Below, one piece after another: positions 44,458 to 53,403 of a DNA stretch of 64,000 nt; within the stretch, counting starts at the first letter, position 1; each line of letters opens with the position of its first letter. The stretch covers positions 1 to 64,000 of the forward strand of contig NZ_BMXI01000015.1 of assembly GCF_014651675.1 (NCBI RefSeq), in the 5' to 3' direction. The notes under the pieces are model-generated. The model did no database searches, was not told the origin of the DNA, and was given only the letters and a program-made list of their open reading frames with translations. Made by a program: the position numbers and the translations under genes. This stretch comes from Roseibacillus persicicus (lineage in GTDB: Bacteria > Verrucomicrobiota > Verrucomicrobiia > Verrucomicrobiales > Akkermansiaceae).

Positions 44458-47106
44458 ATGAAAAAAACACAGAGAACACTAATGGCGGCCGCAGCCGTCG
44501 TAACGTTCGCGCCTGGCTTCAGCCAAGGTGGAATTCTCTTTCGAGAGGAATTTGATAGCTACGTTCAGGGCTCAATCGATGGTCAGTTGGGGATGGGGCT
44601 TGGAACGACCGGAGCCTGGGAGGTGACTGGTAATGGAGGAACCTTCACAGTAGGGCCAGGTCTCTCTGGACAAGAGGGCTTGGTCATATCCAGCAATGTG
44701 AGTAGCAACGCGTATGTGGCGCACACTGTTCCCGGGTGGGGAACTGGTCAGCTCTGGTTCAGCTACCTTTACAACGAGGCAACTTATGGAGGGCACTTCT
44801 ACGTGTCGGGGGGCGAGAACTATGCCGGTGCTTTCGGCCATCCTTGGACAACAACGTGGGGAATCAACAATGAAGGCGAAGGAGTGGGCTATGCCCCGAA
44901 GCAGACCTATCGGGTGGTGGCTCTGCTCGATTGGGATGCGGGCACGACCACGATGTGGGTTGATCCTGACCCGTCAACCGCTCCGGTAACGGACCCTGCT
45001 GACGCATCCTTCGATGCGGTTGCTCATAAGGAGGAGGCTCAATCGACAACGGGTCGACTTCGGATCGCATCACGGTGCAGTGGTGTGATTGACGACATTA
45101 TCATCGGAACAGAATACGCCGATGTCGCATTGGCCGTGCCAGAAGTTCTGCCGGTAGCTCCGTTCGCAGTTTATCCAACTGAAGGAGAGATTGGCATTCT
45201 GTTGGATGAAACTTTGATTTGGACTTTTAATGGGGCAACGACCTTTGATGTTTTTCTTTGGAAAGATGGCGAATCCGTGCCGGAGTCCCCCAACTTTACG
45301 ACTGGTCTAGCAAGCTACTCATTCAGCGATTTGGAGCCCAGAACTCTGTATAATTGGCGGATTGACTCGACAAACGAACAGGGAACCACGACTGGGTCAG
45401 TCTTTACCTTTGTGACAGGCGATGGGGTCAGCGCAATTCTTCCTCCTACGGGGGCGAGCAATGTTCCTTCCGACCTCGCCCTGAGCTGGACCTCCAGTGG
45501 AGCTGTGAGTTACGACGTTTATCTCTGGGAAGAGGGGGAAGAAAAGCCCGCCACACCCACTGCCACCGTTATGGAGGAAAGTTATCCCCTTGAGAGCTTG
45601 GAGCCTTCGACCAACTACGTTTGGGAAGTTGTTTCCAACTATTCTTCGGGTTCTCCGACGACGAGTGTGCAATTCACTTTCACCTCGGACTCGGGAGTTC
45701 CGGGCGAGCTGCTCTTACACGAGGAGTTCGAAGACTACGCTCCAGGCGACCTAATCGGCCAATTTGCCTCGGGCGTGGGTCTGGATCCTTCTCAAGTTTG
45801 GGCCTATCAGGCAGTCGAGGGAACCTTCGTAGTTGGAGAAGGTCTCTCAGGTAATCAGGGAGTCATTGTCACTGGGTACGACGCAGACAACACTGATTCG
45901 GTAGATGCCAAGGTTGGTCATACTGTCGAAGGTTGGGGAACAGGGGTGTTCTATATGAGCTATCTCTACAACCAGATTTCCGCCCGTGGCCATGCCTACC
46001 TTTCTGGAGGCGGAAGTTTCAACGGGGCTTTCGGTCACGGATGGCAGTCTTTCTTCGCGATTGACAACGTGACGAATCCAGGAAATGTCCCGTACGCAGC
46101 AGAGCAGACTTTTCGCCTGGTCGCCAAGATTGATTTCGATGCTGGAACTACCACGATGTGGGTTGATCCCGAGTATGAGTTCGATGATCCGGCTGCATTC
46201 AAGACTGATGCACAGTTAGCTAATCCTATACTCATCATTCGTTCCGCTGGAACCGACTTTATCGTCGATGATGTTCGAATTGGAACCAACTTTGCTTCCG
46301 TTATCGCCGAGCTTGATACTTCGGTCGGACCTGATCTTTCCATGGTTCGCAATGACGGCAATTTGGAGTTCACTTGGACGAGTGAAGATGGGATGATCTA
46401 TGACTTGGTGAGTTCAAGCGACCTCACTACCGCGCCCTCGACTTGGCCTGTCTACGAGGACAACAGCGAGATTCCCGCCGATGGAGATGGATTCAACGAG
46501 CTTGTCATCCCGCTTCCTTCCGACGCAGAAATGTTCTTTGCGGTGAAGGCTTACATGCCTCCTCCGACCGCCTTGTTCTCGAGTGATTTCGAGAGCGACA
46601 ATGGTGGCTTGGTCGCAGTCGACTACAGCGGAGGTTCCGGGACTGGTTGGGCTTGGGGAGGGCCTGATTCGAACAACGGATACGGGAGTGTTGTGGATTC
46701 CGGAAACGATGGTTCAAGCAACGTCTGGGCTTTGAATTTGGGAACGTTCTCCGGGGCAGGCGATCGTGGTTTCTATAATACCGATACTGATGCCGGCTTG
46801 CAGATCGCAGTTGATTTGACGGGGGTTGCGGAGGCGACGCTCAGTTTCTCACAAGCTTTGGATTTGGACGGTAGCGACACGGTTGCCATCAACTTCCTGG
46901 ATGTGAATGATTCGAACAACGTTGTAGCCAGCATTCCGATTACTGATCCAGACCCCAATGCTTCCCCTTGGGAACCTAGGATGGTTGCTGTGCCGAGCGA
47001 GACCCTTGGGAAAAATATCCTGATTGAATGGCGGGTGATTTCTGGAGGCCTCTCCTCGGAGTTCATTGGTCTGTATCTGGACGACATCAGCGTCACAACT
47101 CCCTGA
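44458..47106 (+). CDS. Large secreted non-enzymatic module protein
   Basis: 882 residues with a signal peptide (MKKTQRTLMAAAAVVTFAPGFS). It is built only of modules: a jelly-roll (about 25-220), two fibronectin III-like repeats (about 230-320 and 320-410, each with the DVxLW segment), a second jelly-roll (about 415-620), a small WTS-type beta module (about 625-695) and a C-terminal beta domain (about 705-880). The jelly-rolls share EEF-x-Y, HTV-x-x-WG, GAFGH-x-W and TTMWVDP, and recur at the end of the GH20 at 53404. No catalytic motif is seen, so glycan binding or adhesion is a reasonable guess. Two operator sites precede it and a strong terminator follows. Confidence 0.8.
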   Translation: MKKTQRTLMAAAAVVTFAPGFSQGGILFREEFDSYVQGSIDGQLGMGLGTTGAWEVTGNGGTFTVGPGLSGQEGLVISSNVSSNAYVAHTVPGWGTGQLWFSYLYNEATYGGHFYVSGGENYAGAFGHPWTTTWGINNEGEGVGYAPKQTYRVVALLDWDAGTTTMWVDPDPSTAPVTDPADASFDAVAHKEEAQSTTGRLRIASRCSGVIDDIIIGTEYADVALAVPEVLPVAPFAVYPTEGEIGILLDETLIWTFNGATTFDVFLWKDGESVPESPNFTTGLASYSFSDLEPRTLYNWRIDSTNEQGTTTGSVFTFVTGDGVSAILPPTGASNVPSDLALSWTSSGAVSYDVYLWEEGEEKPATPTATVMEESYPLESLEPSTNYVWEVVSNYSSGSPTTSVQFTFTSDSGVPGELLLHEEFEDYAPGDLIGQFASGVGLDPSQVWAYQAVEGTFVVGEGLSGNQGVIVTGYDADNTDSVDAKVGHTVEGWGTGVFYMSYLYNQISARGHAYLSGGGSFNGAFGHGWQSFFAIDNVTNPGNVPYAAEQTFRLVAKIDFDAGTTTMWVDPEYEFDDPAAFKTDAQLANPILIIRSAGTDFIVDDVRIGTNFASVIAELDTSVGPDLSMVRNDGNLEFTWTSEDGMIYDLVSSSDLTTAPSTWPVYEDNSEIPADGDGFNELVIPLPSDAEMFFAVKAYMPPPTALFSSDFESDNGGLVAVDYSGGSGTGWAWGGPDSNNGYGSVVDSGNDGSSNVWALNLGTFSGAGDRGFYNTDTDAGLQIAVDLTGVAEATLSFSQALDLDGSDTVAINFLDVNDSNNVVASIPITDPDPNASPWEPRMVAVPSETLGKNILIEWRVISGGLSSEFIGLYLDDISVTTP

Positions 47107-47157
47107 GTCTTTCGCGAGTGAGCGTTAAAAGTTTCCGTTAAAAGGCACATCCCAAAA

Positions 47158-47193
47158 CCCGATTTCCTCCTGTGTGAGGAAATCGGGTTTTTT
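47158..47193 (+). terminator. Intrinsic terminator
   Basis: CCCGATTTCCTC (47158-47169), loop CTGTGT, GAGGAAATCGGG (47176-47187), then TTTTTT; AAAA precedes the stem, so it could also act in reverse. Perfect 12-bp stem. Confidence 0.92.
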
Positions 47194-47296
47194 GTCTTCC
47201 GGGGCGTGTCGAAATTGCGTGAGGGCGTCGATATTCGGAATCGAGTGGTGGTGGGCAAGCTGTTTATCGAATGAAAATTTATGCATTTGTCAGCAA

Positions 47297-47317
47297 GTTG
47301 TTCAGCTATTGAACAAC
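47297..47317. promoter_or_regulatory. 21-bp operator site F
   Basis: GTTGTTC, seven bases, GAACAAC: perfect inverted repeat, arms identical to site C with a different centre. It lies 64 bases before ATG 47381 of the pilin-like gene. Confidence 0.75.
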
Positions 47318-47380
47318 CGGTAATGAGGGGTCGGGAGTTGAATGTGGCCTAATCCTTGCTTGATTATTCTTGATATCGAA

Positions 47381-50300
47381 ATGAGAACTTATCGCGGAAA
47401 TAATACTGTTTTGAGGGAGGGTTCTTCTGGGTCAAGATCTGTCACAAGAAGAAGGCTCAGAGGCTCTTCAGTCAGCGCCAAAGTCGAGGCGAATGGCTTC
47501 AGTTTGATAGCGGTAGTGCTCATGATGGTGCTGCTGTCTCTCATCGCTACCGGCTTGCTTTCCTTGTCGGCCTTGACCTTGCGAAGTGTGTCGCAAACTG
47601 AAAAGAGTTCAGTGGCTCGGGCCAATGCTCTTTTGGCGATGAATATAGCGATCGGTGAGCTGCAGCGAGCAGTTGGTCCCGATCAAGCTGTTACTGCGAT
47701 GTCGGATATCGAAGGGGAGGATACCGTGAAGCGGAATCTCGTCGGGGTATGGGAGTCCTGGGATTACAATCCCGAGTCAGCCCCCGATTATGAGCAGGCG
47801 AAAACAGAGAAGTTCCGCCGTTGGTTGGTGTCGTCCGCTGATGAGGAGGAGGTCGAGGACCGTTCCTATGTATCCAGCCCATGGGAAACGAATTCAGTCG
47901 AATTGGTAGGTGAGGGAGCATTGGGCGCCGGGATATCTGAGTCCGATAAAGCTTATGCGGAGCGGGTTACTGTTAGAAATGCGGAGGGAGAAAGTGCAGT
48001 GGGCGCCTATGCCTGGCACGTGGCTGATGAGTCCGTGAAGGCAAAGATCAACCAATACCGGGATCCCCGTCAGAATGACCTCTACGAGAAGAGGGCCTTG
48101 TTGGGTGGACATCGTCCAATTGCGTCGGTGGCAGTGGGTGCCGATGGCACAACGGCCGACTTTCTCCCCGTGGATTTCGAGCAGGCCGATTATGATGAGG
48201 CGCAGCTGGTCTCCGGTAAACTGGTGGACATCAATCAGTATGACCTTCTTGGGGGAAGCTCTTCTCTCAAGCCTTTTCGCAATCATTTGACCCCTTATTC
48301 GAAGGGAGTTCTTGCTGATGTCCGGTTGGGTGGTTTGAAAAAGGACCTCTCCAGTCTGTTTGAAATGGATGGAGGATTTCCTGCCGAGCTGGGTGGTCAG
48401 AATGGCCGCTTGTATGAGTCGACCCACGGAATCACCGGGCCTTCCGACCCGTATTGGAGCGCTCTCGCAGGCTACCACAACATCTACCAGAAATTGGAGA
48501 ACGAGGACGGGAGTCCCACCTTGCCTGTTGAAGTTGAGCAAAGCGTGGCTATCAACAATTTGAGTCCTCGCAAGGAGTTCTCCCCGGTTCCGGTTCTCAC
48601 CAAGATCGAGATGCTCTATTCATTTGTGAATCGGGACTCGCACTGGTGGGGACCTTATATGGGTCATTTGGTGTATACTCCATTGGTTACATTGCATAAT
48701 CCCTACAACATGAGTATATCTTTCGACCGCATGAAGGTTGCGATCGGAAAGGTTCCGTTCGGGGTTCGGCTGAATGTGAATCGTAGGTCGCAGAGCCTGA
48801 AGCTGGTTCCGCTCAATGATATGTTTGTTCATTCGGAACCTCGCGAGAAAGAAGGTAAGTTCCTTCTCGATATTGCCAAATGGCCGAGTCCTTTTTCTTC
48901 CCAACCCCGGGGGTCAATTGTTCTGAAGCCTGGTCAAAGCTTGATCTGCGGGCCTTACCTCGACCCGAATTCGATCTTGGCCGAACAAATTGGGGACAGT
49001 AACCCGGGCGTGACCCAATTCACGAACTGGGGAAACCAGTTGGTGGACAAGGAGATGAAGGCCCGCCCCGGATTCTATGGTCGCTGTGTGGGATTCGACT
49101 TGGACTGGATCACGCCAACTCATGCGCCCTACGATACCAGTCCGACGATGCAGCAAGATGGGCAAGGGGTGTGCCTACTCAAGGATACCGATATGATGAG
49201 CATCGACTTCGGTTTCGTTGACCAAGCCTCAAATCCCACGGGGCAGTTCAAGGTGGAGGCCGAAGTCTATTCTAACGGAAATTGGGTTTCTTATGGAGGA
49301 CTGGATTTTCGCTTCAATGATGAAGAAGAGTTGCAGGATATGATTGGGAAGAAGTCCTATCGCTATCCGGCCTCTGGATCCTTCTCGGTGATGGAAGCCT
49401 ATGTTCCCAACAGCGAGCCAATTAAAGATCATGCCCGCGCCAAGACCTTTGCGGTTTTCTCCGCCTATGCCAGAACGACAAACGGGGGAGTCTACGAGAC
49501 CGGCAGCCGTGACCAGTTGAATGGAGCGCTCAATTCCCTGAAAGATGGCCGACTGGCAGGGAAGCCGTTCCTGCACCACAACCCCGCCACGCCAGTCGTC
49601 AGTATCGACCTTGCCACCCGCAAGCCCGGTGGGCTTTCCCACGAGATGAACTTGCAGGAATTTGCTTCGAATGGAGATGCAGAGGACTACCTGACTTCCG
49701 ACGCGGAGTCCCGGACGCCGATCATTCACGGGAACTCTTCCTTCACAGGAATCAAGAACGGAACTCTCTTTGAGCTCCCTTCCGGGCCGATGTTGGCGAT
49801 TTCCGATTTCCGCCGATCAAACGCCCTTTCCTCGTCCTACCTGCCGAGCTTCGTGCAGCCGGTCGCGAACTCTGGGGTTTCTCCTTTGATGGATACTGAT
49901 CGAGTGGTGCAGAGCAATACGGAGATTTCCTCCGCTGCCTTGTTAGATCATTCGGTGTTGGCCAATCATGCCCTCTACGACAGCTTCTATTTCTCCTCTG
50001 TGGCAGCCAGAGGGGCGCGGAGCGCTGATGATATTTGGACCTCGTTTTTAGCAGGGGATGAGAAGTTGCCCTCCCAGTCCTTCGAGCCCTATCTGCCCGG
50101 CGGAATGTCACGTGATGAGGCGGAAGAAGAGTTCCAGAAGCAGTCCTCGCAGGCTTATGAGTTTCTGGCCGAGTATCAAATGACGGGAGCACCGTTCAAT
50201 GTGAATTCAACCAGCGTTGAAGCTTGGAAAGCGGTTTTATCCTCTTTGTCGGGAAGCGAGATTGTGACGCTGTGGGGGAAAGATGGTTCGTTGGAAGAAG

Positions 50301-50992
50301 AGCTGGCCGTCAATGCTCCCATCCTACCCATGACCTTGCCGAACGGCTCGCGGGTCGGCACTCCGACGGAATTCTCCAAAGTAGATGATGAGAAAACGAA
50401 TGAATGGAATGGTTATCGGGAATTGAACGAAAACGAAATCGAGAGCCTGGCGAAGGAGATTGTAGAAGAGGTTCGTTTGCGTGGTCCTTTCCTCTCCATG
50501 TCGGAGTTTGTGAATCGTCGAGTGGGGGGCAATTCCGAGTTGTCGCGGGCAGGAGCACTGCACGCTGCCATCGAGCGGTCGCAGATTAACGAGGCTCTCT
50601 TCGCTGACCAGATTCCCATCGAGTTGAAGGATGTCTCCGACCCCGCGACCTATCCCTACGCTACCCCTGAAGTGGTGGTGGGCAATCCGGCCGAGGGAGC
50701 GCCCTCTTGGATCACGCAGGGCGATATCATGAAGTTGTTAGAGCCCGGCGCGACGGTGCGGTCCGATACCTTTGTGATTCGGACCTTGGGGGAGGCCTGG
50801 GATCAGAGCGGCCGGGTGGTCGCGCGAGCTTATGCGGAGGCGGTTGTCCAGCGCTTCCCCGACTATGTCGACTCCAGTGTCCGTCCTTCCGAAGAACTGG
50901 ACACCACCACCCCGGCAGGCGATGTTAACAGCCGCTTTGGAAGACGGATCAAGATGGTCTCCTTCCGGTGGTTGAAGGCGAGCGAAGTTTAA
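47381..50992 (+). CDS. Giant PilX/GspK-like pilin-fold protein
   Basis: About 1203 residues (ATG 47342 is an alternative start, adding 13). A positively charged leader ends in ANG followed by FSLIAVVLMMVLLSLIATGLLSLSA, which fits a class III signal: cleavage after Gly39 and one hydrophobic helix. The mature protein has Ala rather than Glu at position 5, as in tip pseudopilins such as GspK. A long soluble part of unknown fold follows, ending in a GspK-like section with helix-hairpin-type repeats (PFLSMSEFVNRRVGG). Proteins of this size and type are common in Verrucomicrobiota and their role is unknown. A small exported partner gene follows after 11 bases. An operator site precedes it. Confidence 0.7.
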   Translation: MRTYRGNNTVLREGSSGSRSVTRRRLRGSSVSAKVEANGFSLIAVVLMMVLLSLIATGLLSLSALTLRSVSQTEKSSVARANALLAMNIAIGELQRAVGPDQAVTAMSDIEGEDTVKRNLVGVWESWDYNPESAPDYEQAKTEKFRRWLVSSADEEEVEDRSYVSSPWETNSVELVGEGALGAGISESDKAYAERVTVRNAEGESAVGAYAWHVADESVKAKINQYRDPRQNDLYEKRALLGGHRPIASVAVGADGTTADFLPVDFEQADYDEAQLVSGKLVDINQYDLLGGSSSLKPFRNHLTPYSKGVLADVRLGGLKKDLSSLFEMDGGFPAELGGQNGRLYESTHGITGPSDPYWSALAGYHNIYQKLENEDGSPTLPVEVEQSVAINNLSPRKEFSPVPVLTKIEMLYSFVNRDSHWWGPYMGHLVYTPLVTLHNPYNMSISFDRMKVAIGKVPFGVRLNVNRRSQSLKLVPLNDMFVHSEPREKEGKFLLDIAKWPSPFSSQPRGSIVLKPGQSLICGPYLDPNSILAEQIGDSNPGVTQFTNWGNQLVDKEMKARPGFYGRCVGFDLDWITPTHAPYDTSPTMQQDGQGVCLLKDTDMMSIDFGFVDQASNPTGQFKVEAEVYSNGNWVSYGGLDFRFNDEEELQDMIGKKSYRYPASGSFSVMEAYVPNSEPIKDHARAKTFAVFSAYARTTNGGVYETGSRDQLNGALNSLKDGRLAGKPFLHHNPATPVVSIDLATRKPGGLSHEMNLQEFASNGDAEDYLTSDAESRTPIIHGNSSFTGIKNGTLFELPSGPMLAISDFRRSNALSSSYLPSFVQPVANSGVSPLMDTDRVVQSNTEISSAALLDHSVLANHALYDSFYFSSVAARGARSADDIWTSFLAGDEKLPSQSFEPYLPGGMSRDEAEEEFQKQSSQAYEFLAEYQMTGAPFNVNSTSVEAWKAVLSSLSGSEIVTLWGKDGSLEEELAVNAPILPMTLPNGSRVGTPTEFSKVDDEKTNEWNGYRELNENEIESLAKEIVEEVRLRGPFLSMSEFVNRRVGGNSELSRAGALHAAIERSQINEALFADQIPIELKDVSDPATYPYATPEVVVGNPAEGAPSWITQGDIMKLLEPGATVRSDTFVIRTLGEAWDQSGRVVARAYAEAVVQRFPDYVDSSVRPSEELDTTTPAGDVNSRFGRRIKMVSFRWLKASEV

Positions 50993-51003
50993 TTTTGATA
51001 AAT

Positions 51004-51720
51004 ATGAGTCTATTGAAAAAAAGGGGGAGCGGTTTGGCGTGGTTATTGATTCTGGTTGGTGCTCTGCAGTTGCAGGCCGAGACGCGGAGTTTGGAAATTC
51101 AATCCATTGTCCACGACCCCTTGCGGAGAGCGGCCGAACTCTATGTGACGAATGACAAGAGCAAAGTCGTTCCACTCGCGTTGCGTCCCCGGGAGCTTTC
51201 TGCCGCGCAGAAAGTGCAGATTGTCGACGGTTTCTTGCGCCTCTATACCACAGAGCACGTTGATCCAGAGGCGCCCACTGCCAACTTGGGGGCCGCGGTT
51301 CGGGTAGCCGATTCGATCGAGAGGGCACTGGTTGTCTTTTTCCCTGCGGAAGAAGAGGGCAAATTCAAGGGCCTGGTCATCGACGACTCGCCGGGTGAGT
51401 TTGCCTATGGTGAGTCCCGCTTTGTCAACGCCACTGCTGCTGAGATAGGAGTAATGATTGGCGAACACAAGCTGGCAGCGAAGCCCGGGCAGGTGAAGGC
51501 CATTCCGGCAGTTCGGCAGCTCGACGATTTCAACATGGCTCAAACAGACTTTCACTTTCGGCTCAAGAGCGATGATGCTTGGAATGTTTTTTCCCAGCGA
51601 CGCCTCAAGTTTGTGGAAAGCCAGCGCCGGATATTTGTAGCTTCGGTGAGCAAAAGAGCTTCGGCTCCGGCTATTTCGACCATTGTCGATATGAAGCCAG
51701 TTGTGATTCCAAAGAAATAG
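51004..51720 (+). CDS. Exported protein of unknown function, partner of the pilin-like gene
   Basis: 238 residues with a signal peptide (LAWLLILVGALQLQA, cut near residue 26). The mature part is beta-rich with alternating charged and hydrophobic residues (RSLEIQSIVHDPLRRAAELYV) and has no Cys, haem or metal motif. No family is recognised. It begins 11 bases after the pilin-like gene and so is probably made with it. Similar two-gene pairs in Verrucomicrobiota suggest an envelope-complex component, but this is inference. Confidence 0.65.
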   Translation: MSLLKKRGSGLAWLLILVGALQLQAETRSLEIQSIVHDPLRRAAELYVTNDKSKVVPLALRPRELSAAQKVQIVDGFLRLYTTEHVDPEAPTANLGAAVRVADSIERALVVFFPAEEEGKFKGLVIDDSPGEFAYGESRFVNATAAEIGVMIGEHKLAAKPGQVKAIPAVRQLDDFNMAQTDFHFRLKSDDAWNVFSQRRLKFVESQRRIFVASVSKRASAPAISTIVDMKPVVIPKK

Positions 51721-51845
51721 GCCAAGACAGATTGTGTGCGATTGGTCGTTCTCGACAGGGGCTCAGGGAGAAGGAACAGAGATTAAAGGGCCCTCGGGAT
51801 TTTTTTGGTTAAAAATTGTCTTTTTCTGCAGTAATGACTGATGGA

Positions 51846-51861
51846 GTGACATAATCGTCAC
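51846..51861. promoter_or_regulatory. Inverted repeat upstream of GntR/LacI-type regulator
   Basis: GTGAC, six bases (ATAATC), GTCAC. It lies 42 bases before the regulator start and could be its own operator. It is unrelated to the 21-bp sites. Confidence 0.45.
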
Positions 51862-51903
51862 CAGGGGGGCCTGCGGCCTCGAAGACGTCTTGAACCCAAT
51901 TCC

Positions 51904-53022
51904 ATGTCCCAGTCTGAATCTCCCAATCGTCCTGTTAGAGCAAATCTAGTCGATCAAGTCGTCGGGTGTTTGAGGGAAAGGCTAGAGGACGGAACTTGGA
52001 CCGACTTCCTGCCTTCGGAGGGGGAGATCTGCAAGGACTTGGGCGTGTCGCGAGGAACCTTGAGGCGGGCACTTGGGACCTTGTTTGATGAGGGGCTCTT
52101 GATCCAAGGAGGGCGTGGCGCCCGGCATGAAGTGTCCAAGGAGGTCGTTCCCGCACAGCCTGCACCAAGTTCCAGTCGCAAGGCGTCCCAGTTGGTTCGC
52201 ATTCTGAGTTCTCATCCCCGCTTTATCTTGGGAGGGCAGACGCAGGTGATTCTACAGGTGGTGAGTGAGGCCTTGGGCCGAGCGGGCTATCATCTCGAGT
52301 TCGACTACCATCCCGGCCTCTGGAGTTTGCGACGTCCGGCGACTACCTTGTCCAAGATCACCGATTGCCCCAATACCGCTGCCTGGTTGCTCTATCGACC
52401 GACCCAACAGATTCAGGAATGGTTCTCGAAGTCCGATATTCCTGCCGTGGCCATTGGAGATGTCTTTCCCGGGGTGGTTCTCTCTCACGCCGGATTCGAT
52501 TTGCCGGCGGCTTGTCGCCACGCGGTGGGGCTCCTGGCGTCGCGGGGAAGGCGTAGCTTGGCTTTTCTAACAGTAACCAACTCGACCGCGGGGGACTTGG
52601 CTTGCGTGGCTGCTTTCAAGGAGGCCTGCGCGCAACTGGGTCTGGAGGCCAACTGTCTGGAGTATGACGACACCTTGGACGGCTTGTGCCATACCTTGGA
52701 TTCCTTGTTGGCAAAGACGCCCCGGCCCGATGGCTATCTGGCTGCCTTCGCCAATCACGTTCCCGCTACCATTGGCCACTTGAATCGGCGGGGGTGCAGG
52801 GTGCCCGAGGATGCGGCCGTAATTTCGCGCCTGGACGCCCGCTTGTTGGCGGAGAGCATTCCCAGCATCGCTCGATACGAGGCTGATGAAGAACGGTTGG
52901 GGCGTTGTCTGGCCCGTCTTCTTCTCCAGGAGATTGAAAATGAGAAAAAGGGGGTCCCTCGTTCGCATTGGATTCTCCCTGAGTTTGTGGATGGCGATAG
53001 CGCCAAGAGCTCTAGCTCTTAG
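51904..53022 (+). CDS. GntR-type HTH regulator with LacI-like sugar-binding domain
   Basis: A cytoplasmic repressor-type protein of 372 residues. Residues about 10-75 form a GntR winged helix: LPSEGEICKDLGVSRGTLRRAL followed by LFDEGLLIQGGRGAR. Residues about 95-365 are a periplasmic-binding-protein-like effector domain of the LacI group, with SRGRRSLAFLTVTNS-like and GCRVPEDAAVIS segments. Such chimeras (AraR type) sense sugars and use N-terminal DNA recognition of the GntR kind. It lies between operator sites F and G and beside no gene it obviously pairs with, so it is a candidate reader of the 21-bp sites; nothing in the sequence proves this. A GTGAC/GTCAC repeat lies upstream. Confidence 0.88.
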   Translation: MSQSESPNRPVRANLVDQVVGCLRERLEDGTWTDFLPSEGEICKDLGVSRGTLRRALGTLFDEGLLIQGGRGARHEVSKEVVPAQPAPSSSRKASQLVRILSSHPRFILGGQTQVILQVVSEALGRAGYHLEFDYHPGLWSLRRPATTLSKITDCPNTAAWLLYRPTQQIQEWFSKSDIPAVAIGDVFPGVVLSHAGFDLPAACRHAVGLLASRGRRSLAFLTVTNSTAGDLACVAAFKEACAQLGLEANCLEYDDTLDGLCHTLDSLLAKTPRPDGYLAAFANHVPATIGHLNRRGCRVPEDAAVISRLDARLLAESIPSIARYEADEERLGRCLARLLLQEIENEKKGVPRSHWILPEFVDGDSAKSSSS

Positions 53023-53403
53023 TGAAGCGAGAGCGGGCGAGGCGGGCGGTTTGGAGCCGAAATTGTGCTGCTCTTTTCGGGTGGATGTTCTCTTTTCTCT
53101 GGTTTTGCGTTGAAGTGACCGGGTGAATGTTTGTAGGAGATTCATGTATTCGAAAGATGGGTTTTCGATATGAATTGCATAGTTTCTGAGGCGCTTTCTG
53201 GTTGCGAACCGATTTTGCTCGTCCTGGTGAAAGAAGAAGGACGGAGTTCCTTGGATGAGGAGGTTGGGGTGAGGTTTCAACCTGTTCAATATCTGCACAA
53301 CTTCCTTTCTATTTGACTTCTGTGACGGCTGTCGTTTGGTGGAGTTTGCTCGGTCTCCGCACTCTATTAAGAGTCGGAGAGGCTTGGTTTCTTCGCCCCG
53401 ATT
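53023..53403. other. 381-base intergenic region with operator site G
   Basis: Nothing coding is visible. The region carries operator site G at 53281-53301, 103 bases before the GH20 start. The upstream part is mixed in composition, and no terminator for the regulator gene could be recognised. Confidence 0.5.
53281..53301. promoter_or_regulatory. 21-bp operator site G
   Basis: CCTGTTC, seven bases, GCACAAC. Eleven of fourteen arm positions fit the pattern. It lies 103 bases before the GH20 gene at 53404. Confidence 0.55.

Noticed and set aside
53341-53370. TTGCTC ... TATTAA as a promoter for the GH20 at 53404
   Set aside because: The spacer is only 13 bases, too short for a standard sigma-70 promoter.
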